Part shown: positions 1 to 5,824 of the stretch, one piece after another
How positions within the stretch are numbered: the stretch's first letter is position 1
How the letters are laid out: each line of letters begins with the position of its first letter
Assembly (NCBI GenBank): GCA_003486645.1
Contig: DNGI01000230.1
Span: 938-9,009 of the forward strand
Origin: Cyanobacteria bacterium UBA11370
GTDB lineage: Bacteria > Cyanobacteriota > Cyanobacteriia > Cyanobacteriales > Coleofasciculaceae
Direction: 5' to 3'
Length of the DNA stretch: 8,072 nt
Translations under genes and position numbers: made by a program
The notes under the pieces: generated by a model
What the model was told of the DNA's origin: nothing
Databases searched by the model: none
What the model saw: the letters and a program-made list of their open reading frames with translations, nothing else

Positions 1-42
1 TCAAATCCGGTTAATCAACCTCACTACCTATAACAAAACCTT

Positions 43-71
43 GTAGAGACGTTGCATTGCAACGTCTCTAC
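43..71. repeat. Perfect 14-bp inverted repeat just downstream of the lipoprotein gene
   Basis: The arms GTAGAGACGTTGCA (43-56) and TGCAACGTCTCTAC (58-71) are exact reverse complements around one central T. The palindrome starts 7 bp past the stop codon of the minus-strand lipoprotein gene. In RNA it would form a strong stem, so it may stop transcription or protect the 3' end, but no T-run follows it in the minus-strand direction. From memory, near-identical palindromes are scattered in many copies through cyanobacterial genomes, so I call it a dispersed repeat rather than a dedicated terminator. Confidence 0.8.
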
Positions 72-78
72 TACTATC

Positions 79-1539
79 CTACTGAGGCCAAGGAATTTGA
101 GGATTTGTGGCTAACTGATTAGACACCGCCGCCGCACCATAACGATTCAAATGACTAGGATCAGCAAAATACTGATTCTGGTTCACCCACTGCTCACCTA
201 AATCAATAAATATAAATCCCCCACTTGCCCCTTGTCGCTGCATTAATTGCCGAAATTGTCGTTCACGAGTTAGCCGCACTGAGTCTAAATAGTCTCTACT
301 AACGGGTAAATTAACAACTACTAAGGGAATCTTTTGTTGCTGAGTAAAGGCTTTAATCGACTCTAAAGCAACGGCTTGTTTCCCAGAAAAACTAAAGGGT
401 TGATAATCGGCATCATAGCGACCAACAACTCGCGGATTTTGCTGATAATAGAGTTTGGGGTCAAATTTACCATCCATTGATAAGAAACCATTTGCATCAA
501 TCGCCAGAGTACTATATCCTGTGGGATTGCTAACTAATGTTAGTCGTTGTGGTGTTTCTGTTCCTGTTAATTGAGTTAAAAGTAATCGATTTGTAGGAGT
601 AGAAATGGGATTGCTGCTAGTTTCAAAGGCTACCCGTGTTAACCGCCAGCGTTCCGATGTTGCCTCTCGTGATACAATTGAGGTGGCTTGATTCGCTGGA
701 GAAACTGTTGATAAAGGCAGGTTTTCACAGGCATCAGTTGTATTAGGTAAACGTTCAGGTAGTTTAGGGCGATCGCCTGCTATCAACCGTTGATATCCGC
801 CAGACGCAATTAGGCTATTGTAGGTTTTATCAACTCGTCCACTATTAAAGGCTCGCACACCATCTGCCCAAATAATTAGTCGGGGCAGTTGATCCGGGGT
901 TAAAAGTTGTCGGAGTTGGAAGTCAATTAATTGTGCGGTAGCACCATTTACCCCAAAGTTGAAAATTTTTAAATTGCCTTTACCCTGTTGCGCTAAACTT
1001 TGTTGGAGTTGTTGCGGATCAATACCGACTAATGCTCTGGAACTGCCAACAATAAGCACATCTGGAGTACCAACAGCAGCAATATATGATAAATAAAGCA
1101 GCAATTGTTCTTCAAAAATTGGGTTATTAAAGCTCGCAAAAGGTAGGGATGAACTGGTCGTTTTAGCTTTTTGTTGGGCAATATCCAAATTTTTGAAATA
1201 TTCCGCTACCTTTTTTTGAGCATAGACTCGTTTAGGGCTATCGGGTGGAATTGATTGCATTGCTTCAATAGCTTGAAGCCAGCCTAATACTACCAAATCC
1301 CAGTCTTGGGGAGATTGAGCAGATTGGGCGAGGTTAGCTGCACCTGTCGCCTTAGTAATCGCTTTAGTAAAGGGATCGATTTGAGGACAGGTTGAAGGGG
1401 TTTGCTCAGACACCATGGTGAGGGAAGATGAAGTTTGGTCTTCTGCGGTGTCAGGAGGTGAGAGTGGGGAACAGCCAGTGGTAAATATGAGTAACGCTAG
1501 AGTGGCACTACTGGGGAGTCGAAGGCAGAATTTAGGCAT
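79..1539 (-). CDS. Lipoprotein with SGNH/GDSL-hydrolase-like domain
   Basis: A 486-residue protein opening with a lipoprotein signal: basic start, hydrophobic stretch (about 11-20) and lipobox FTTGC with Cys23 as the lipidation site, so probably membrane-anchored outside the cytoplasm. A Ser/Thr/Pro-rich linker and a helical segment (about 55-130) follow. The core resembles SGNH hydrolases: VLIVGSSRA (161-169) fits the block I serine, NFGVNGATAQ (194-203) the Gly/Asn block, and DPSHLNRYGA (460-469) the Asp-x-x-His block near the C-terminus. About 250 residues, some low-complexity, separate the last two. The family resembles cyanobacterial proteins labelled DUF1574 or SGNH/AlgX-like; the substrate is unknown, possibly an acyl or acetyl group on an envelope polysaccharide. 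The ATG is supported by the signal peptide directly behind it; no clear Shine-Dalgarno is visible. It ends in TAG just before a strong palindrome. Real gene: near certain; enzymatic role: inferred. Confidence 0.85.
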   Translation of the reverse strand: MPKFCLRLPSSATLALLIFTTGCSPLSPPDTAEDQTSSSLTMVSEQTPSTCPQIDPFTKAITKATGAANLAQSAQSPQDWDLVVLGWLQAIEAMQSIPPDSPKRVYAQKKVAEYFKNLDIAQQKAKTTSSSLPFASFNNPIFEEQLLLYLSYIAAVGTPDVLIVGSSRALVGIDPQQLQQSLAQQGKGNLKIFNFGVNGATAQLIDFQLRQLLTPDQLPRLIIWADGVRAFNSGRVDKTYNSLIASGGYQRLIAGDRPKLPERLPNTTDACENLPLSTVSPANQATSIVSREATSERWRLTRVAFETSSNPISTPTNRLLLTQLTGTETPQRLTLVSNPTGYSTLAIDANGFLSMDGKFDPKLYYQQNPRVVGRYDADYQPFSFSGKQAVALESIKAFTQQQKIPLVVVNLPVSRDYLDSVRLTRERQFRQLMQRQGASGGFIFIDLGEQWVNQNQYFADPSHLNRYGAAAVSNQLATNPQIPWPQ

Positions 1540-1641
1540 AAGGCGATCGCTCTGTTATGATATCCCTTCACTGGAAAGGGTGTGGGGTGTAGGGTAAAGA
1601 AACTACCCCCTCCACTGAAATGATACATGGGCGAACAGTTA

Positions 1642-1742
1642 TATCATGTCCGGTTGAATAACCCTAAAAAAGTTGGAGGGGGAGAGAGGGAGAGGGGGAG
1701 AGGGGGAGAAGGTTTATTAGGGGTGATTTGCCAGACATGATA
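1642..1742. repeat. 101-bp MITE-like element A with GA-rich core
   Basis: The left end TATCATGTCCGG (1642-1653) matches the reverse complement of the right end CCAGACATGATA (1731-1742) with one mismatch. Weaker complementarity continues inward (about 11 of the next 18 positions), giving terminal inverted repeats near 30 bp. Both ends are flanked by TTA (1639-1641 and 1743-1745), possibly a target-site duplication. The core is a purine tract with G-runs at 1678-1682, 1688-1690, 1694-1698 and 1702-1706 separated by 3-5 nt, a standard G-quadruplex pattern. No coding capacity. I infer a non-autonomous element; the transposase family is unknown. Confidence 0.55.
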
Positions 1743-1810
1743 TTAGAGGAAGAGCGATCGCCTTAGCTGATCATTAATACCATGTTGGATTTGAGATTTT
1801 GGAAGACTTA

Positions 1811-1911
1811 TACCAATTCAAAATTCACAATTCACAATTCAAAATCAAGAAAGTCAGATTATACCTGGGTTTGCGGATTTGTATCTATTGCTTGATTTTG
1901 GAGAATTGGTA
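1811..1911. repeat. 101-bp MITE-like element B with nested inverted repeats
   Basis: The outer arms TACCAATTC (1811-1819) and GAATTGGTA (1903-1911) are exact complements, and the inner arms CAAAATCAAG (1840-1849) and CTTGATTTTG (1891-1900) are another exact 10-bp pair. TTA flanks both sides (1808-1810 and 1912-1914). The left arm carries about 20 nt extra, including an 11-nt direct repeat CAATTCAAAAT (1814-1824 and 1835-1845). Without that 21-nt expansion the ends would form an almost continuous stem of about 18 bp. TACCAATTC-type palindromes are, from memory, frequent in cyanobacteria. No coding capacity. Confidence 0.55.
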
Positions 1912-1972
1912 TTACTCTGTTAGAGTTTAAGCAACTCATAGGATCTCCAGCTAATCACCCCGAATAAAAATT

Positions 1973-2009
1973 CTCCCCCTCTCCCCACTCTCCCCACTCT
2001 CCCCACTCC
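1973..2009. repeat. CT-rich tandem repeat, 10-bp period
   Basis: About three copies of the decamer CTCCCCACTC (1981-2009), preceded by a similar pyrimidine stretch, end two bases before the TPR gene's stop codon. On the minus strand this makes a GGGGAGAGTGGGGAG-like purine tract at the 3' end of that gene's transcript. It resembles, in opposite orientation, the GA-rich cores at 1678-1706 and inside cobT. Confidence 0.75.
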
Positions 2010-2011
2010 AA

Positions 2012-3790
2012 TTACCGTAACTTTCTTAACTGAAACTGAGCATCATTGTAGCCGCCAATCCGGCCATTATCCAAATGAATTTTAGAGGCTTGTTGCAAAT
2101 CGGCGATCGCTTTCTCCCTATTCCCTAACACCCCATGAGTTAGTCCTCGACCATAATACGCAAAAGCATTATCTGGATCGATCTGAATCGCTTCCGTATA
2201 ATCATCAATGGCTCCTTGTTTATCCCCGAATTCTCGACGCACATCTCCACGATTACTATAAGCAATACTATTGTTAGAATTCAAACGAATGGCTTGAGTA
2301 TAATCTTGTAATGCTCCGGGTTGATCGCCTAACTCTCGTCGAATATCTCCTCGATTATTATAGGCTGCATCATCATTCGGCTCGATCTGAATCGCTTGAC
2401 TGCAATCTTTAAGCGCATTTTGATAATCTTTAAGATTTAAGTGAGCAATACAGCGATTATTATAAGCAATATCATTATTGGGATTGAGATTAATTGCTTC
2501 AGTACAATCGGCGATCGCATCTTGATAGGTGTCTAAATTCAACTTCGCACTGCATCGATTCGTATAAGCATCCCCATTGGTAGGTTCAATAGCAATAGCC
2601 TGAGTATAATCCTCCACAGCTCCGTTATAATCTCCTAATGCAAATCTCGCTTTTCCGCGACTATAATACGCTTTGGCATCATTGGGATCTAACTCAATCG
2701 CTTTGGTATAATCTGCCATGGCTTCCTGCTTATTATTCAGTGCTGCACGAGCTAATCCCCTTGCTGCATAAGCTTTTCCATCTTGCGGATTGAGTCGAAT
2801 CGTTTGATTAAAATCTTCAATCGCTGCTTTATAATTTTCTAGTTCATAGTAGGCAACTCCCCGTTTATAGTAAGCCTCTGGATCATTCCCTCGCAACTGA
2901 ATTAACTGATTAAAATCCTCAATTACACCTTGCCAATCTTTGAGGTCGTAACGAGCGAGTCCCCGATTATAATATGCATCAACATTACTGGGATCGAGCT
3001 GAATCATTTGACTGTAATCGTCAATGGCTGCTTTATAAGCCCCCAAATCATAGTGAGCATTTCCTCGGTTTCCATAGGCTAATAAATGTTTAGGATTGAG
3101 TTGAATAGACTCGTTGAAATCCTTAATCGCTCCCCGTAAATCCCCGTTTTTCAGTTTGGCAACTCCCTGATGATAAAACTGCTCGGCTTTGGTGCGATCA
3201 TGACCCTGAAAGATGAGGATTAAAGCCGCGATCGCAATCAGAACAACTCCCCCTCCTAAAATCAACCAAAACCGTTTTCTAGACTGTTGCTCTTTTAGGT
3301 TTGCAGACAATCCAACGGTTGGATGTCCTAAACTTTCAGACGTTGTTACAGGTTCTTCTGGAAGAGTTTCAATCAGTGGACGTTCCCAGTCTGGTTCTTT
3401 AGTTAAACTCAACAGAGCTAACATTTCTTTCAACCGTAGGATTCCGGGATCTTCACCGGATAGTTGAGCGGGTTTTTTGGAGGAGTTGGCGGGAAAGTTC
3501 GGAATATATTCTTCAACGAGATAAAATTTTTTTTCTTCTACAAAATAGTCTAAAATTTCCGGATTGGCGTTAGTTTGTGCCAATCGTTCCAGTGTTTCTG
3601 ATTTATGGGTGAGGAGAAATTGGAGACGGGCTAGGGTTTGACGATTTTTAGTCGGAAGTTTAAGCTGTCTGATGATACAAACCGGAAAATCAGGATGGCG
3701 AGTATCAGCGGCTAGGTAAATCAATCCTGACAGACCTGAACCTAAAATTCTGACCACCCGATAACGATTATTTAAAACCTGATCAATCAT
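2012..3790 (-). CDS. Membrane TPR protein with a degenerate, N-lobe-only kinase domain
   Basis: A 592-residue protein in three parts. Residues 1-98 match the N-lobe of cyanobacterial Ser/Thr kinases: NRYRVVRILGSG start, glycine loop G17-S-G-L-S-G22, and hinge-like FYLVEEYI (89-96). The beta-3 lysine position reads IIRQLK (Arg41) where relatives have VVKQLK, and the whole C-lobe (HRD, DFG, APE) is absent, so kinase activity is not expected. A polar linker (99-170) leads to one membrane helix (174-194) preceded by Arg-Lys-Arg, which predicts a cytoplasmic N-terminus and the rest on the periplasmic or lumenal side. Residues 201-574 are eleven consecutive 34-residue TPRs of the AYYNRG...AIEDYTQAIxLxP type; TPRs 7 and 8 share a Cys pair, TPRs 9 and 10 share DxRRE. 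Such repeats bind protein partners; the partner is unknown. ATG start, weak ribosome binding site; a TAAAAT hexamer (3823-3828) is a weak -10 candidate. Stop TAA. Confidence 0.9.
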   Translation of the reverse strand: MIDQVLNNRYRVVRILGSGLSGLIYLAADTRHPDFPVCIIRQLKLPTKNRQTLARLQFLLTHKSETLERLAQTNANPEILDYFVEEKKFYLVEEYIPNFPANSSKKPAQLSGEDPGILRLKEMLALLSLTKEPDWERPLIETLPEEPVTTSESLGHPTVGLSANLKEQQSRKRFWLILGGGVVLIAIAALILIFQGHDRTKAEQFYHQGVAKLKNGDLRGAIKDFNESIQLNPKHLLAYGNRGNAHYDLGAYKAAIDDYSQMIQLDPSNVDAYYNRGLARYDLKDWQGVIEDFNQLIQLRGNDPEAYYKRGVAYYELENYKAAIEDFNQTIRLNPQDGKAYAARGLARAALNNKQEAMADYTKAIELDPNDAKAYYSRGKARFALGDYNGAVEDYTQAIAIEPTNGDAYTNRCSAKLNLDTYQDAIADCTEAINLNPNNDIAYNNRCIAHLNLKDYQNALKDCSQAIQIEPNDDAAYNNRGDIRRELGDQPGALQDYTQAIRLNSNNSIAYSNRGDVRREFGDKQGAIDDYTEAIQIDPDNAFAYYGRGLTHGVLGNREKAIADLQQASKIHLDNGRIGGYNDAQFQLRKLR

Positions 3791-3976
3791 GATAGCTCAA
3801 CATCCAGCTCGTTGCTTTAGCAATTTTAGGCGAGAAAACGATTTGGATAGAGCATCCGTTCTTTTAGTTTAGTCTTTTGGAGTTTGTAGCCCAATCAAGC
3901 CTAGGATAAATCGACAAGGGACTCCAGATAAATGGGATAAACAACAACTAATCCCTACTATCGAGTCGATCAGTAG

Positions 3977-3993
3977 GGTAGGCACTGCCTACC
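3977..3993. repeat. Short perfect palindrome between the chelatase and TPR genes
   Basis: GGTAGGCA (3977-3984) and TGCCTACC (3986-3993) are exact complements around one C; including flanking bases the arms reach 10 bp with one mismatch. It lies about 80 bp past the chelatase stop and about 190 bp before the TPR start. No T-run follows on either strand, so a dispersed repeat is more likely than a terminator. The rest of the gap at 3791-4071 shows nothing I can name. Confidence 0.6.
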
Positions 3994-4071
3994 TTACTCC
4001 TAGACCTAGTGTTTAAATCAGAAGTTTGTGTAAGTCCTGAACTAATCCATCCCATCGAATCGCTCAGTTCG

Positions 4072-4926
4072 CTATCCTTGTGTCACCTCAATCAAATCTA
4101 TAATCAAATTTGCTAACTCAACCGTTGCTCCAATCGGTTCACCGAGATTGAGCTGTACTGTAGGAAACTGTTCCCCTAGATGAGCAACCGCTTGAGCGAT
4201 CGCATCGGTAATCCCTCCAGAAAAAAGAAAGTATGGTACTATAGTTATCTGCTCATATCCTTCTACTACTAAACCTTTAACTTGCTCCAGTAGGGTGGGC
4301 TGCACTGACCAGTAAGCAACGATTGCTCCTAACTCCTCAGCAACGTTCTCAACGAACTGATTGCCACCAGAACGGCGCGTGCCGTGAGATAATAAAATCT
4401 TGGCATCAGCTCTTAGTGTTGCCTTTTGGTTAACGAGTAATTGTCCTAAATTGGGGTGAGCGCCAAGGTAAGGTCGCTGCTCAATTAGGACTCTTTCCCC
4501 TAAGTGATGTTGTGCTAGTCTCACTTCCTGGGGAATATCCTCCATGACATGAACCCCTGGTAGTAAAAATAAGGGTAAGATTTGGATGTGATCGCAGCCT
4601 AGCGTTAAGGCTGTAGTAGCAAATTGGTAGATTTGCTCATGTAAGGGAACAGGCGCTAATTCTAACGTCGCTGTTCCAACTAAAACGGTTGTCCCTACTC
4701 CTCCCCGCCTTTGCGCCTCCCTACGTCCCCGCCACCCATCCAATTGAGTTGGGTAGATGACTTCAGTGTGCAAAACGGGAGTGAAATCGCCTATTCTATT
4801 CATCTGGGTCAGTTTGCGATCGCCCAGCCGAACCCGTACTAATTCAGCCAATGTTTCCATGGCGAGTTGAGGACGTGGATCGCGGCTTCCGTGGGAAATT
4901 AACAAATACGCAGATGACAACGGCAA
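4072..4926 (-). CDS. sirB: Sirohydrochlorin chelatase, SirB/CbiX family (two-domain form)
   Basis: A 284-residue protein with two CbiX-type halves. The first opens with YLLISHGSRDPRP (7-19, metal-binding His12) and has LPGVHVMEDIP (122-132, second His126). The second half opens with ILLSHGTRRSGG (177-188, His181) but reads FSGGITDAI (235-243) where the second His would be, so the N-terminal half is the likely active site. Family enzymes insert Fe2+ into sirohydrochlorin (siroheme) or Co2+ (cobalamin); cyanobacterial members of this length are usually annotated as the ferrochelatase, and no His-rich tail is present. Cysteine synthase and cobT nearby fit either role. The only workable start is TTG (4924-4926), or a second TTG two codons later: an in-frame TAG lies 9 nt upstream, and the first Met (residue 23) would remove His12. 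No Shine-Dalgarno is visible; TACAAT (4958-4963, minus strand) is a possible -10. Residues 64-78 are Arg/Gly-rich and may be an insertion. Confidence 0.88.
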   Translation of the reverse strand: MPLSSAYLLISHGSRDPRPQLAMETLAELVRVRLGDRKLTQMNRIGDFTPVLHTEVIYPTQLDGWRGRREAQRRGGVGTTVLVGTATLELAPVPLHEQIYQFATTALTLGCDHIQILPLFLLPGVHVMEDIPQEVRLAQHHLGERVLIEQRPYLGAHPNLGQLLVNQKATLRADAKILLSHGTRRSGGNQFVENVAEELGAIVAYWSVQPTLLEQVKGLVVEGYEQITIVPYFLFSGGITDAIAQAVAHLGEQFPTVQLNLGEPIGATVELANLIIDLIEVTQG

Positions 4927-4998
4927 AAGTATCTAAAGTTTAAGGAGTATGCAAATAATTGTATCGTTTTTGGCTGAACAGGATCGGAATTTGAACGA

Positions 4999-5027
4999 TT
5001 GAACAGATTAATAATGATCGCTACTAT
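4999..5027 (+). promoter_or_regulatory. Candidate sigma-70-type promoter for the DUF4278 gene
   Basis: TTGAAC (4999-5004) and TACTAT (5022-5027) are separated by 17 bp, each matching four of six consensus bases. Transcription would start near 5034, giving a leader of about 60 nt before the ATG at 5096. Inferred from pattern only. Confidence 0.35.
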
Positions 5028-5095
5028 ACTGCTGTAAACTCTGGTTACGAGATAATTAGCGAAGTTGTAATACTTAGCAATAGGGGGAAGTCTAT

Positions 5096-5599
5096 ATGTC
5101 GTTGTTTTTTATGATTCCACTGAGTACGTTCTTCGTAGCTGTGTATATCTTTAAAAAATCGGCAGACGAAATTGCCTATATATCTGCTGCGATCGCGCTG
5201 GTCAGTCTACTGTTAACGTTACTATTAGCGCCTTGGCAGATTCAATTGTCACTTCTCATACTTATCCTATTCAGCAATAGAAGAAAACCGCTCTCGTCTG
5301 AGTCATCCTTTGAATCTGAGTCTACCACACAGGAGAAAGTAAAGCTTCTTTATCGGGGAGCAAACTACGAACTCAACTCTCCCACACCCGACATGATCGA
5401 GGATGAGATTACAGGAAAATATCGGGGTCAGGTTTGGATCGCTCACGATCTTGTTAAGAGTACAGTGGTTCAACCAACCTTAAATATTAAGTATCGAGGT
5501 GTTTGCGTTGCTACTCAAAACTCGATCACATCTGTAGTTGAAAATACCCTTGTTGATGAAGTGGAAGTTAATTCTGTTAAAGTGCCAGAACGCAATTGA
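5096..5599 (+). CDS. Small membrane protein with C-terminal DUF4278 domain
   Basis: A 167-residue protein. Residues 1-60 are strongly hydrophobic: a helix at about 4-19, a short charged turn (FKKSADE) and one or two helices at about 27-59, ending in NRRK, which favours a cytoplasmic tail. A Ser/Glu-rich linker (65-80) leads to a DUF4278-like region with its three typical motifs: LLYRGANYE (84-92), GKYRGQVW (107-114) and IKYRGVCV (131-138). DUF4278 is a small family found mainly in cyanobacteria, usually as a short soluble protein, and its function is unknown. The ATG is preceded by a purine-rich GGGGGAAG (5083-5090), a good ribosome binding site. It is transcribed alone: a candidate promoter lies upstream and a hairpin terminator about 55 bp downstream. 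Gene call firm; domain name from motif memory. Confidence 0.8.
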   Translation: MSLFFMIPLSTFFVAVYIFKKSADEIAYISAAIALVSLLLTLLLAPWQIQLSLLILILFSNRRKPLSSESSFESESTTQEKVKLLYRGANYELNSPTPDMIEDEITGKYRGQVWIAHDLVKSTVVQPTLNIKYRGVCVATQNSITSVVENTLVDEVEVNSVKVPERN

Positions 5600-5652
5600 T
5601 GTTTAATTGATCAGCGGATAGGCACAATTAAAGTTAAAATTTGCAGAGGTTG

Positions 5653-5697
5653 AGAAGTCGGATTTCTTGAAGAAACCCGGCTTCTGGGTGTTTTCTT
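5653..5697 (+). terminator. Rho-independent-type hairpin after the DUF4278 gene
   Basis: AGAAGTCGGATTTCT (5653-5667) pairs with AGAAACCCGGCTTCT (5671-5685) around a TGA loop: 15 positions with one G-U wobble and one mismatch. GGGTG and a T-rich tract (5691-5697) follow. It sits 54 bp past the stop codon at 5599 and well before cysK, as expected for a terminator. The same GAAGTCGG...CCGGCTTC design is, from memory, a common cyanobacterial dispersed repeat, so both descriptions may hold. Confidence 0.7.
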
Positions 5698-5739
5698 GTT
5701 TAATCCCTATTCTAAAATCGTAATTTAAAAAACAAAAAC

Positions 5740-5758
5740 TCTACCGGAAAACCGTAGA
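5740..5758 (+). other. Small hairpin in the cysK upstream region
   Basis: TCTAC (5740-5744) and GG (5746-5747) pair with CC (5752-5753) and GTAGA (5754-5758) around an AAAA loop, leaving one C bulged. TAGAAT (5755-5760), a good -10 hexamer, overlaps its right arm but has no recognisable -35 17 bp upstream. It could be part of the cysK promoter or operator; no function is established. Confidence 0.3.
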
Positions 5759-5813
5759 ATAGACTTAGGATCGATTAATCCCTAAACATGAGTTCTTAAT
5801 AGTTCAATCTACA

Positions 5814-5819
5814 AAGGAG
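5814..5819 (+). promoter_or_regulatory. Strong Shine-Dalgarno of cysK
   Basis: AAGGAG lies 5 nt before the ATG at 5825, the best ribosome binding site in the window, and fixes the cysK start. Confidence 0.85.
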
Positions 5820-5824
5820 CAGCG

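Larger units (their letters stand above)
1540..2011. other. 472-bp gene-free gap packed with repeats
   Basis: This gap between two minus-strand genes has no credible coding frame. From left to right it holds a HIP1 site beside the lipoprotein start, a G-rich/C-rich patch (about 1580-1615), a 101-bp inverted-repeat element with a GA-rich core, a second HIP1 site, a second 101-bp inverted-repeat element, and a CT-rich tandem repeat ending 2 bp from the TPR stop codon. I see no convincing promoter for the lipoprotein gene; TATCAT on the minus strand near 1559-1564 is the nearest -10-like hexamer but lacks a matched -35. Confidence 0.7.

Noticed and set aside
1415..1597. 60-codon plus-strand frame over the lipoprotein start
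   Set aside because: Antisense to the signal peptide and linker of the lipoprotein gene, with no ribosome binding site or family resemblance.
1810..2009. CRISPR array or CRISPR-like repeat cluster
   Set aside because: Repeats are contiguous or inverted, with no regular unique spacers and no cas genes nearby.
3213..3467. 84-codon plus-strand frame inside the TPR gene
   Set aside because: Antisense to the membrane helix and linker of a convincing gene; composition looks like a shadow.
3977..3993. Intrinsic terminator for the chelatase gene
   Set aside because: The palindrome is strong but no T-run follows on either strand and it is about 80 bp past the stop.
4949..5002. 17-codon plus-strand micro-ORF with AAGGAG just before its ATG
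   Set aside because: The spacer is only 1 nt, too short for normal initiation, and nothing supports a peptide; the purines are probably chance.
5600..5824. Cobalamin riboswitch or NtcA site ahead of cysK-cobT
   Set aside because: I found no B12-box-like GCCACTG segment and no GTA-N8-TAC palindrome in this stretch.
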